Positions 11,854-23,053 of a stretch of DNA of 64,000 nt are shown piece after piece. The stretch is taken from contig NC_058137.1 of assembly GCF_011075055.1 (NCBI RefSeq), forward strand, positions 17,283,463-17,347,462, written 5' to 3'. Every line of letters begins with the position of its first letter. Position 1 is the first letter of the stretch. The position numbers were made by a program, and so were the translations under genes. This DNA is from Mangifera indica (lineage: Eukaryota > Streptophyta > Magnoliopsida > Sapindales > Anacardiaceae). The notes under the pieces are model-generated. The model saw nothing but the letters and a program-made list of their open reading frames with translations, was not told the origin of the DNA and did not search any database.

Positions 11854-11895
11854 ACAAAAATGGGCAATATGTCCAGGCTGACGACATCTGTAACA
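11854..11895 (-). pseudogene. Gypsy 1 gag CCHC zinc knuckle
   Basis: Translation on the minus strand gives CYRCRQPGHIAHFC, a perfect C-X2-C-X4-H-X4-C nucleic-acid-binding knuckle. It lies between the gag domain and protease, as in intact gypsy elements, but surrounding frames are interrupted. Confidence 0.85.
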
Positions 11896-12358
11896 AACTG
11901 TCTGACCTGTCAAACATTTTCCTCTATGTTGTTTCCCATATTTCTAGCAAGCTGATATCTCAGGTCCTCTCTGTTTCTTTCCACTTTTCTAGTTTTTATT
12001 CATGCCTCTAAACTGGAGAGGTGTTTACCCTTCCTATCTCATTCTGGAAGAGGGTCTCACTGTGTTGAAATTGAACCACTACTCATCGGGGGAACTAGCA
12101 TAGCAGTAGAGGGTGTAACTTTTTGTCCTGTGGTTTGACTGAACCTCCTCCTCACAAAAACCTCTACCCTTAAAGCTCTATCGAGGGCCTCTGCATAAGT
12201 CTTATGTGGCTACGCTCCCGTCATAACATCTCGGGTTATCTTCAGATCTAACCCATACATGAACTTTTGTATATGCCTCATTTCTGTACTAGCTATCTCA
12301 GGGCATACTAGGACAACTGATTGAACTTCGTGGAATATTCATTTACTAAATCTATCCC

Positions 12359-12721
12359 CTACACTAGATTAATAAACTTTTGGGCCCTAATACAAGTAAC
12401 ATCAGTGCCTCTGTACTCTACCTCAAATCGATGCTTAAACTTAGGCCAAGTCATCTCTAAGACATTGATCGTCTCTCTGACTAAGTTCCACCATATTTTT
12501 GCCCTTGACTTGAAAAGATAGGTGTCATATCTCACTCTCTCCTGGTCAGTTATATCAAATAAGGCCATTACACTTTCTATTGATTCCAACCACTCTTCAG
12601 CTGTTATTAGATCCTTTACACCATTAAATTTTTTAGGTTGGTGTATACTAGGGAGATTAAAAATAGGATACAGCTGAGTCCTCACTAGGGTTGTTGTAAA
12701 TGCTGAAGTAACATTTATCAT
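12359..12721 (-). pseudogene. Gypsy 1 gag (capsid) domain
   Basis: The 120-residue open frame carries the retrotransposon gag core: FNGVKDLITAEEWL, then MALFDITDQERVRY and a KIWWNLVRE segment followed by W-P-KFKHRFEVEY. This is the capsid-forming protein of Ty3/gypsy elements. It lies in the expected place downstream of the primer-binding site and is cut short by a stop, with the zinc knuckle farther on. Confidence 0.85.
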
Positions 12722-13081
12722 ATCATGTCCTTAGGTCGACAGTATATGCGTCGTCTCACTTCTCTGCGTAGAAGCACCTCTATGTTGTCTCATCATCTCT
12801 CTGAAAATTTCTCGCACATCATGTACACTGAGTGCCACTTGGGGTACCCATAGGGATGCTCATTCACTCTAGCTCCTTTGAGAGGGATCTACTGGTGTTC
12901 GACTCACAAGTCCTGAAAATGAACACATCAGTCTCATAAAACTTAACAAGTATAAGTGAAAACTTAACTTACAGTGATCAGTTACGAGGGTGGTCAGCGT
13001 GGCTGAAAGGTATTCCATATCTGTGTTACTTGGATTACTCCATTTTGTTTTAGAAAACATCTTTTGGGTTCCCAAAATCAT

Positions 13082-13093
13082 ACTTTAATATCA
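13082..13093 (-). promoter_or_regulatory. Decayed primer-binding site of gypsy 1
   Basis: Three bases inside the 5' LTR border the minus strand reads TGATATTAAAGT. The initiator tRNA-Met primer-binding site of most plant LTR elements is TGGTATCAGAGC. All four differences are G-to-A or C-to-T changes, the expected outcome of deamination of methylated cytosine. Confidence 0.7.
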
Positions 13094-13096
13094 ACT

Positions 13097-15812
13097 TGTA
13101 ACATCCCTCCCCAGAAGTACTACCCATCAAAGAAGAAATGTTACAAATTCATATCCGGAGCGTCTATTTTTTATTTTTTATTTTTTTTAAATACTTTAAA
13201 ATGAATACATCACTAAAAGTGTTTAGAAATTATTCTAAAAAAACTAAAAATCTAGAAACGAACAAAAGATATATACATCCCATATGAAAACTTATCTGAA
13301 ACATCTAAGATCATGGAGTAATCATATACATGCCCTTAGATACAATTAGACAACTATTTGAATAGGGCCAAAAATCAATAGTATCGTATGTATGTAACAA
13401 AAACCATAGGTAACTAGCTCCAACCTAGGTCTTTCTTAGCTTACTTGACCCTGCCTCGTAACTACCTCGATCACTTGTACCTACAATCATGAAAAAAAAG
13501 AAGTGAGAGATAAGAACACTCAAAAAGGGAAAGAATTAAGTAAACTATCTTTTTTTCTATTCTAACTCACTCTCCCCTCTATAAGAAATCAAGGGGACAA
13601 TCTAGTTCATTCCTTACTATTTGGGTCATATTTTGTCTCATCTAGTGTCTATTTGATACTTTTTGGAAGCTAACTATAAGGATTTGACACTTTTTTAAAC
13701 TCGAGCTATCCTCGTAAAAGGGCACGTCCGTAGTAGGACATAGACCCACAGTAGGGTTCGCTCGTAGTAGAGCATGTGTGTCTTATATCTTACTAATCTT
13801 ACTTCCATATAAAACTATCTATAACTTACCAGACCATACTCTTGGGACGACCCTTGAATCTTGAGCCTCAAATTCCTTTTCTTGCTTTTCTTTCTTTTCT
13901 TCTTCTTTTCTTTTTGCTCTCATTTGATTCCTTTCCTTTCTTTCTTTCTTTCTTCCTTTCCTTTTTCTCCTCATTTTCTTTCTTTCTTTCTTTCCAAAAA
14001 CTGTGAACTACTGTTCATTTGGTAGGGCATTTCTTTTTCATACATTTTGATAGTCTAAACAGTCTTTAATTCATACAAGCTATATATCATTGAAAACAGG
14101 ATTCAAGGAGCTTTCCAACAAGCTATAATAGCCCTCATGATTCATCCGATAAGGCAATCAAAACGTGGGATGAATTCAGTGGCAAAAACTTGTATTTCCT
14201 ATTTATTTGGGTAAAATAGTCTTTTTGGTTCATATAATATTTTACAATCCAAACGGTCTCTAATTCATATAAGCTATATTTCGTTGAAAATAGGATTCAA
14301 AGAGCTTTCCAACAAGCTATAGTAGTACTCATGATTCATCCGATAAGACAGTCAAAACGTGGGATGAATTCAGTGGCAAAAACTTGTATTTCCTATTTAT
14401 TTGGGTAAAGCAGTCTTTTTGGTTCATATAATATTTTATAGTGCAAACGGTCTCTAATTCATATAAGCTATATTTCGTTGAAAATAGGATTCAAAGAGCT
14501 TTCCAAAAAGCTATAATAGTACTCATGATTCATCAGATAAGGTAGTCAAAACGTGGGACGAAATCAGTAGCAAAAACTACATTTACTGTTTATTTGGTAA
14601 GGCAGTATTTTTGTTTATATAATTTAACCATCCAAACGGTCTCTAATTCATACAAGCTATATATTGTTTAAAAGAGGATTCAGGGAGCTTTCCAACACGC
14701 TATAATAGCCCTCATGATTCATCTGATAAGGTAGTCAAAACGTTAGATGGATTCAATGGCAAAAACTTGTATTTCATGTTTATTTAGGTAAAGCAGTATT
14801 TTTGGTTCATACAATATTTAACAGTCCAAACAGTCTCTAATTCATATAATCTATATTTCGTTGAAAAGAGGATTCAAAGAGCTTTCCAACAAGCTATAAT
14901 AGTACTTATGATTCATCAGATAAGGCAGTCGAAAAGTAGGACGAAATCAGCAGCAAAAAATGTATTTACTATTTATTTGGTAAGACAGTCTTTTTGTTTA
15001 TACAATTTAATAGTCCAAACAGTCTCTAATTTATACAATCTATATATAGTTAAAAAGAGGATTCAAAGAGTTTTCCAACAAACTATAATAGCCCTCATGT
15101 TTAATCTGATAAGGCCGTCAAAATATGGGATGAATTCAGTGGCAAAATGGTAAGTATCACCTAACTCTCTGCCATGAACAAATTAACACACATAGATGCT
15201 CCAAATGGCAAAACAACACTTCTCAACTTCAAAATCATCATTTATAACATAGAGCCAAGGAACCAAAAGTCTAAAAAATGCAACATATCAAGGATAATAT
15301 CCCTTACCTTGTTTCAAGTCAATCTTTGCAAGTTGGTTTCCTCCTCTTTGTCTTGCTTCTTTTATCACCAAAACACTAACATATTCATATAACATGCATC
15401 CAATATATATATAAACATAGGAAAAGGGAAAGGAAGAAGATCTTTTGGTTACCAAGACTTCCAAGGTGCTTCTTTGTTTTCTTTTCTTATTTTATCTTCT
15501 AAAACCCCTTCAATTCCTTCCTTTTCTTCACAAAACAAAAGAAAATAGCATGAAGAAGGCTAGCTGCTGGAATGGACGGGAGAAAATGATGGAAAAAGGA
15601 TTGAAGTTTCGTTTTTTGTCTTTTTCTCTTTATATATATCCATACCTTTTAAGATATCTCTTTATCCTTTTCTCTCATTATTATTTATTTAGTTTTATAT
15701 ATATCTATATATAAATACACACACATGTGAACATATATATTTAAAACTGGAAATATCTCAAAATAGAACCGAAAGACACAAATGCCCCTAAAACGTAGCT
15801 AAGGGTATTACA
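13097..15812 (-). repeat. 5' LTR of gypsy 1
   Basis: The LTR is 2716 bp, bordered on the plus strand by TGTAACATCC and GGGTATTACA. It has a pyrimidine-rich tract (about 13878-13995) and six copies of the 190-bp unit (landmarks near 14159, 14353, 14549, 14737, 14929 and 15119). Near the outer end lies a TA-rich stretch. Extra units explain its greater length compared with its partner LTR and the two solo LTRs. Confidence 0.9.
14040..15180 (-). repeat. Six tandem 190-bp units in the 5' LTR
   Basis: Units of about 190 bp repeat the phrases TTCCAACAAGCTATAATAG, ATGATTCATC, AAAACGTGGGATGAATTC and CTCTAATTCATA in the same order. They differ by scattered substitutions. The same unit occurs two times in the 3' LTR and three times in each solo LTR. 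Confidence 0.85.
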
Positions 15813-15896
15813 TTTGTTTGCATTCATATGACTTATTATAAATTGACTAAAATAGTATAAAGCCCTCTGCAATGCTTAATTTAATTAATTTGTTTT

Positions 15897-16254
15897 TGTT
15901 GTGAATATAAATAAAAAATTTGAGAAAAAAAATTTGAATAAGAAGAATCATGCTATAATGTATCATAATAGAGTGAAAACTGCTTTGAAGTTTCTTGCAA
16001 CAAAATAGTTATAAGATATAATATGCACAGAAGAGTAAAAATCAGAGATATCTCTACAGCAAAAGGGAGGGGGTATTTATAGTGTTAAGCCACTACCTAT
16101 TTTTCTACATTTGGTGAGAGCCCACCATTGTACCTTTATTAATTCATCTAAGTAATTTTTCCATAGCTAACCATCCATCCAAGCTTTTTTTCCATAACTA
16201 ACCACCTGAACATTTATTGATTTTACATGATGGAAAGACACCATGTATATAACA
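15897..16254 (-). repeat. Copia 3' LTR
   Basis: It matches 21677-22037 along its length: the GAAAACTGCTT block, GGGTATTTATAGT, CACTACCTATTTTT, CATCCATCCAA and TTTATTGATTTTA. The inner border at 16254 is adjacent to the polypurine tract. The outer border is approximate. Confidence 0.82.
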
Positions 16255-16459
16255 CTCCTTCTTAGATTTTTATTATTTACAGATAATTATATCAATTTTG
16301 CTAAAGAAAAATCTGGAGAGATAAAAACCAAAATAGAGAAACGTAATTATTTAATACCCTATAAAGTGGTGTTGGATGTGCTTAAATTGTCTCATTAAAA
16401 ACCTTACTAAGAAAACCTAGTGAGGAAAAAAGAGTACAGTACATATTTTGACTAATAAT

Positions 16460-17374
16460 GCTACACATTTCAAGAATTTGCTCTCCTTGATGAATGTTCC
16501 CCTTCTTTATGGTAGAATTAATTTGATTGTTTGCTAAGTTGTCGTATATGAATGTTATACACTAATTTTTCAAATGTTGATGTCAATAATGTCTTAGTGA
16601 ACAAATCTGTAAAATTGTCACTAGATCATATTTGCTTTACATCAATCTTTTGGCTTTACTAGAACTCCTAAATGTAAAAGAACTTTAGTGAGATATATTT
16701 AGTTTTGTCTCCTTTAATATATCCACCTCTAATTTAGACAATACATAGTGCATTATATTCATATAATATGGAAAAAGTGATTGTTGTAAAAAGAATACTG
16801 CATGTATTCTGGATATGATGGATGATAGTCATAACCATATGTATTCTCGACTAGCTTCATAGAGAGCTAGAATCTCTGAATGATTTGAAGATGTTGCAAC
16901 CAAAGCCTGTTTGATAGAGAGTCATGCTATTGTTGTGTCATTATAAGTAAAAAATTGTTGTGTCTAATTTGGGTCTTATTAGAGCCAGAAAGATAATCAA
17001 CATCTACATATCTAGTCAAACTATGATTCTTAGAGAAATTGATATAATAAAATAATCACAAATCTCTAGTTTCACATACGTAATATAGTATATGTTTGAT
17101 TTCATTTTAGTGACGATAAGTTGGTGCAAAGCTAAATCGAGTAATAAATTCACTGTGAATAATATATCTGGTTTAATACATTAGGCCAAATATAATAAAG
17201 CATCAATGACATTAAGATATGGTATTTCAAGACTAAGTATTTATTCATCTTCTTATTTAAATATCTATTCATCTTCTTATTTAGAACGAAATGAGTCTTT
17301 TTTTTATCTAAAGACCTAACAACCATTTGGGTGCTCAAATGATAAGTTTTATCTGTATTAAAGCATTTTACCAA
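16460..17374 (-). pseudogene. Copia RNase H and RT C-terminal remnants
   Basis: The frame 17150-17374 reads like the RT/RNase H junction of copia elements (DKTYHLSTQMVVRSLD), with a short internal duplication of an MNxYL stretch. Near 16835-16890 the minus strand encodes the RNase H phrase SEILALYEASREYIW. Near 16530-16600 it encodes the polyprotein tail with a TSTFEKLVYNI motif. Stops and shifts separate these pieces. Confidence 0.75.
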
Positions 17375-17411
17375 TTTTTTAATATATGTTCATTGTGGAT
17401 AAATATTCTAT

Positions 17412-17890
17412 TTAAATTGTGCTTGATCTGTAGGTTGAGATAATATTTTGTTTTCCCAAATTTGTCATCTCAAGTTCCTTTTTCAAATATTCAACAGCTT
17501 TTGAAAGCTCTTCAAGAGTCTCGATTAAATTCATCTCATCAATATAAACTGTTACAATGACAAATCTCGATTTTGACCTTTTGATAAAAACATATGGGCA
17601 TATAAGGTCATTTACATAACCCTCTCTTTTCAAATATTACTGAGGTGATTATACCATATTCTTTCGAATTATTTGTCTCCATACAATGATCTCTATAATT
17701 TCATTGAGTACATACCTTTTGGATTGACCAATTTTGTTTCGAGTAATTTAAATCCTTTAGGGAGTTTCATATAAATTTTAGTATCTAAATTTTCACACAA
17801 ATAAATAGTAGTTACGTCCATTATATGTATATTCAGTCCTTTAGAGATTGTTAAATTGATTAAATATCTAAATGTGATTATATCTATCAC
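17412..17890 (-). pseudogene. Copia reverse transcriptase remnants
   Basis: The frame 17693-17890 carries the copia RT fingers motif, with MDVTTIYLCENLDTKIYMKLP in place of the usual DVKTAYLYG-like segment. The frame 17412-17633 holds CPYVFIKRSKSRFVIVTVY followed by YIDE where active enzymes have YVDD, so the second catalytic aspartate is now glutamate. A KKELEMTNLGK stretch follows. The enzyme is inactive and broken. Confidence 0.82.
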
Positions 17891-18291
17891 AGATACATAT
17901 GTTTCATTAAAGTCTATACCTGACCTTTGGGGAAAACCTTAATTTCTTTATATTGAGCAATCTCATTTTTTTCATTTCTTTTTTCTCACAAATACTCAGT
18001 TATATTTAAAGGGTTGTATGTCCTTAGGTGTTGGAACAACAAACCCAAACACTTGACGTTTTATAAGTAAAGCTAATTCTGCTCGAATTGCTTCTTCTCA
18101 TTTAGGTCAATCATGTCTTTTTCTACACTTATCCACAGTATGTGATTTAAAATCATTATCATTCATAATTTTAGTAATTACTACAAATAGAATACATCAT
18201 CAATATTAACCATTTTACAGTTTCACATCTCTTGTGTATAAGTATAATTTAAAGATATTTTAGTATTTTTCTTTTTCTTTTTTTAAGAGGT

Positions 18292-18492
18292 TTATGCCAC
18301 TTCAGAGGCTCGAGTTTCTTTAGAGACCATAACCTCTTCTAGAGGAATATTAAGAAGTATGGATTTTTCAGTCAATTTGGCATTATCATGATTAACATCA
18401 GTTTGATTTTTTACCTTTCTTTTTTTAGAGATAGTGTCCTTTGATCCAATAGGTTTACCATGCTTGTAGCGTGTAGTAGATTGATCAATCAC
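18292..18492 (-). pseudogene. Copia linker between integrase and RT
   Basis: The short lysine-rich frame includes RYKHGKPIGSKD, typical of the region joining integrase and RT in copia polyproteins. It sits between the two in the right order. Confidence 0.6.
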
Positions 18493-19058
18493 AACTTGAA
18501 TGGACTATTCGATAGTCACACTAATTCTTCTTAGCATGTTAGTACATGGTACATGTGATCTTGTTACTTTTGTCGTATCGATAAATGCATTAGACATTTG
18601 GTTCGCAATAATTTATAAGCACACTATCCTCTATACTTTAATTTCACTTTAGGATGTGCGAGGATCTAGATGAGACATGATAAATATGTAACAAGTAAGT
18701 TCATGTCTAACTTCAGGAGAAATTTTTTTTTTCCTAATGGTAGGAATGTTGTTTCATCAAATTAACAATCTATAAATCGTGTAGTAAAAAGATCACTTAT
18801 TAATAGTTCTAGAAACTTGATAATGGATGGTGAATTATATCTAACATAAATTCCTAAATGATATTATGGTCCCATTTTAGTACGTTAAGGAGATGCAATA
18901 GGGACATATACAACATAATCAAATATCATCAATTAAGATATATCAGGTTGGTGAACAAGAACTAATTGTAAAGAAAAATATTGATGATAAGAAAAAAGTC
19001 ACAAGCGAATTAATGTTGCAGCATGTAATATAGCATATCCCCACATAGAAATTGGTAA

Positions 19059-19337
19059 TTAAATTCTTAGTAATAAAGTACATACAATTACTTTAAGTCG
19101 TTTGATAAGAGACTCGACTAATTTATTTTGAGTGTAGATATGCAGAACCGAATGTTTAACATTAATCCTTATAGACATGCAATAGTCATCAAATGTCTTA
19201 AATGTAAATTCACCAACATTGTCTAGTTGTATTGATTTGATCGGATGATCTAAGAAATGTGTCTTCAACTTGATAATTTGAGTTAATAGTTTAGAAAGGT
19301 AACATTTCGAATCAATAATAAACAAACATGGGACCAT
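19059..19337 (-). pseudogene. Copia integrase core remnant
   Basis: The frame has HPIKSIQLDNVGEFTFKTF, in which the catalytic aspartate of the D-D-E triad is kept, and TQNKLVESLIKRL, which keeps the catalytic glutamate. The first catalytic aspartate and the zinc-binding part lie upstream in disrupted frames. Confidence 0.8.
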
Positions 19338-19889
19338 TATTCCAATGCATTAATTAAGATCATAAAATAACAAAATGACCCATTTGGTGATGAATGGGTT
19401 CACATATGTCCCTTTGAATTATTTGTAGGAATGATAGAGATTCAACTCTAACTTTGGAGTGAGATGGTTTGATTACTATTTTGGTTTATGAACAAGTGGT
19501 GCAGAATTTTTCACCGGACAATAAAATCTTGTGATTCTTTAGTGTATGTCAATGTGAAATTTCAATAATTCTATACATTGTTGTAGATCATAGGTGACCT
19601 AAACGGTCTATGTCAAAGCATAAATATTTTTAGATCAGAGAACTTTGGGTTCAATACTGCATAAGTTTCAATTGTTTTTATAATTATATAATGCAATCTT
19701 GATGATAAAGTGGACAATTTTTCTAGTACAAGCTTTTTTTCGGAGGCATTACTAGTTATACAGAAGAATTCTGCATCATTTTCCCTTATCATTTCAATGT
19801 GATAACCATTATTTCTAATATCTTTAAAACTAAATAGATTTTCTCTAGATCTACTTGAATATAATATATCATTGATGTTTAATTCGGTC

Positions 19890-20090
19890 CTATATTTTAA
19901 AAAAATTGGCTATTTCAAAGCCTTCAATAAGATTTATTGATCCTAAAATTGTGTTTACCTTAGCATAAATTGGTGTTAAAGTTAAGAAAAAAATATTTTC
20001 TTTAAGAATTGTGTGTGTTGTTGTACTATCCACCAAACACGTGTCTCTATCATCAACTTTTGAAGTCAAAGCTTCAAATTTGGAGTTCAT
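19890..20090 (-). pseudogene. Copia protease remnant
   Basis: The frame includes CLVDSTTTHTIL, the copia protease active site with its catalytic aspartate, followed by a NLIEGFEIA stretch. Farther upstream (about 20530-20570 on the minus strand) a damaged gag zinc knuckle can be read as HRCE, a stop, then GHEW. Confidence 0.75.
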
Positions 20091-20099
20091 TTCCTTTCA

Positions 20100-21676
20100 T
20101 TTAGAAATTATGTTCGTTATAATATATACAAAATAATGAAAGGAAGGAGAATATGATAATAAAATACAAATAATATTTATGACTCTAAAATAAGGATATA
20201 TGATGGATTTTAATTATGAAAATTTTAGGTATTCATATCACTATTCAAGTGACTTATATTCTTACTTTTGAAAGAAGTTTTTAAACAATAAGATTTATTA
20301 GATCGACAAGATTTAAATTATCAACAAATTTGATTTTATTTTTATGGATGTTAAATATAGATCTATCCAATGTTTGTGCGTATGACAGGTATTCAACCAA
20401 TGACATTTACAACCACAATTGTCATTTTATGTATTATTCTTTATTTTGTTTCAGTCTTAGTTAACTTCTGATGGTATGACTGAGATTTTATCTTATAACC
20501 ATCTTTAAATAAAAAATTATTTCATTCATGACCTTATTCACACCTATGATAATAACTATTGATAGTTGTGTTCACTTCAAGGAATGATGTAGTATTTGTG
20601 GGGTGAGTTTGATGATTTTTCATTAACAAGCAAATATAGCATTAATTCAAAATTTCTTTTCCTAATATTTCTACTACAAGAGCATATTATAAAGATGAAA
20701 GGTGGAGAATACTTTCTTTTCCACATTACTTCAATCAGGAAAAATTTTTGAATATCACAAAATTGTACTAAATTACAAAGTCATCAAAAGTTGAATTTGA
20801 TGTTCAAATTTATCTTTCAAATTCTTCCACAATTTTAATGGGTCTATCATTATATTCACATATCCAACTTGCATTCTTTCAGAGATGTAATGCAGGAGAA
20901 AAATAGTGACCTTGAATTTGTCTTTATAGGACATTTTATTTAATCACTTTTTTAAGGCTCATAAATTATAAGTCGAGAATCGTGTAAAAAACTCATTTAA
21001 CTATATCCATCCAACTTTAGAAACTTCAAATTCAAATATTATATATATTCACAAAACGTCTGGTTTTGTAAAGAACATATTTGAAAAAAAATTTGAAATT
21101 TCAAGTTTAGATATTATCTCATATTTACAAAACTTCTAGTTTTGCAATTAATATTCAGAATATTATAGTATTTGAAACTTTAATTCTGATTATATTTCAA
21201 ACTTCAAGTCTATATTTTTCATAATTTATGCAAACTTCAAGTTATAAATGAGATATAATTATTATAAAACAAATAAATATTTTCATGAAATTTGGGACTT
21301 CGAGCCCATCTCACTATTTTGTATATTTCAGGTTGTAAATCGGATATAATTATTATAATATAAATAAATATTCTAATGATATTTAGGACTTCGGATTCAT
21401 ATTTATGAGTTTAAAAACTTCAATTTGCAAATAAAATACAATTATAAAAATTGACATGATAATCGAAATAGTCATAGTTTGTATTTTACAAATATAACAA
21501 TATCATAATTATGATATCCATATTTGTATCATATAAACATGGCAATAACATAATTAAAATTTTACAAATATGACAATATCATAATTATGATATCTATATT
21601 TGCATCATATAAATACGACAATAACATAATTAAAAAAAATATTAAGGTATACCTGAACAAATAATGTTGATAATGT
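20100..21676 (-). pseudogene. Copia gag region, heavily decayed
   Basis: By position between the 5' LTR and protease this should encode gag, but no frame longer than a few dozen codons survives. The 5' half is AT-rich, with several imperfect repeats containing AAACTTCAAGTTT-like phrases (about 21030-21430) and a duplicated block near 21470-21630. Confidence 0.5.
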
Positions 21677-22037
21677 GCCGTGAATGTAAATAGAAAAGTT
21701 GAGAAAAATTAGAAATAAGAAAAATCATATTATAATGTATCACAATAAAGTGAAAACTGCTTCATACTTTCTTGCAATAAAATAGGAACAAGATATGATA
21801 TACATGAAAATGTAAAAATTGGAGATATCTCAACAGCAAAGAGGAGAGGGTATTTATAGTATTAAACCACTGCCTATTTTTTTACACTTGGTGGGAGCCC
21901 AACATTATACCTTCATTTTCATTAATTCATCTAGGTAATTTTTTCACAGCTACCCATCCATCCAAAGCTCTTTTTCCACAGCTAGTCACCCAGCATTTAT
22001 TGATTTTATATGGTGGAAAGGCATCTTGTATATAACA
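21677..22037 (-). repeat. Copia 5' LTR
   Basis: This is the partner of the LTR at 15897-16254, with the same ordered landmarks. It ends TATATAACA on the plus strand at 22037, the start of the LTR on the coding strand. A clear tRNA-complementary primer-binding site is not visible next to its inner border. Confidence 0.8.
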
Positions 22038-23053
22038 GCCAAGGAATTTTATGTATTTTCCCATACAGCGAATTCAAGGAATGATTTATCCGAGCAGGTG
22101 GGTTTATTATCTGGATTCTAGTACTAGTATTAAGGATATATTATTAAAACACTTCGGGTTGGCCAGTAATGGGAACCATATTAAAACTTTATGTTAGTTC
22201 CAGTATTGGCTGCTTGTTTGATCATTCTTAATGACTGTTTTAATTTCTACTAATTTCGAAACATGTAGAATTAGAAACGTGTGCTTTTTCCTTTCTTTTG
22301 AGCATGGTGTTCTGGGACTGCTATGGGAAGAAATTTCCCAGGTCCAAAAGTTATTTGCAGCTGAAGTATCCAATCTCCGCCTAATGTAACAACCATATCA
22401 ATTATCTATATATAAAACCAGGTGGTCTTAAATAATTGAATACTTTTTAATATGTATTTTCGGATAGACATTAAGAACTAATTTGTATTACTAGCCGAGT
22501 TCTAGATTAATACAAAAATTACATGAAACAATAAAAAAAATGCAACCAGCAATAATGTTATAGTTCATAAATGTAACCAACTATGATAATCAAAATAAAA
22601 TTAGCCAATTTTTCATCTTCCATCTCCGTTTTTGTTCACACGAATTGTTATAGAGTCTCTCAAATCTGTTGTGCTTCTGTATATTTTGAAATCCCATGTT
22701 CCAGTTTTGTATCATCCAGCTCCACAAGTATTTAATCCTGTGCGTTATTGCTTGCTTAAAGCATTAGCACAACCAGAAGAACCACTAGCAAAGATTATCA
22801 TTAATGGCTGATCCCTCCTCTCACTAGTTAACACCCATCCATTTAGGCATAAATCTAATCACCCTCTCTGTTTCTCCATCAATTGCTAGCCAAGTTTCCC
22901 GGACATCTGGCTTCAGAAACTATGCTTTTACTCTTCCCAACTCCCACATTGACAAGCATCCTCTTTTCCTTCGCTAAATGCATTCACTTTGGAATTGACT
23001 GAATTAGTTCTAGGCTTTCACATCAAACAATTTGTATGTCAATCGAAAATGCT
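22038..23053. other. Intergenic, 3' side of the PPR gene
   Basis: I see no gene here. The part closest to 23054 presumably holds the 3' UTR of the minus-strand PPR gene. Confidence 0.5.

Larger units (their letters stand above)
5863..15812 (-). mobile_element. Ty3/gypsy LTR retrotransposon 1 (deleted internally, with nested solo LTR)
   Basis: On the minus strand the order is 5' LTR (13097-15812), primer-binding site, gag, zinc knuckle, protease, reverse transcriptase, integrase tail, polypurine tract and 3' LTR. The outer ends are TGTAACATCC on the left and GGGTATTACA on the right. The flanking pentamers GTTGT (5858-5862) and TTTGT (15813-15817) match at four of five bases and are the likely target duplication. 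The 3' LTR is split by an inverted solo LTR. RNase H and the integrase core are missing, so the element cannot move on its own. The RT sequence resembles Del/Tekay-type gypsy elements, which is an inference from memory of the family. Confidence 0.92.
15897..22037 (-). mobile_element. Ty1/copia LTR retrotransposon (decayed)
   Basis: Two similar LTRs of about 360 bp (15897-16254 and about 21677-22037) flank a minus-strand interior with gag, protease, integrase, RT and RNase H in copia order. A polypurine tract (AAGAAGGAG on the minus strand) sits directly before the 3' LTR. LTRs start TGTTATATAC on the minus strand and contain a TATTTATAGT block. I found no matching target duplication. The frames are riddled with stops and shifts, so the copy is dead. 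Confidence 0.88.
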
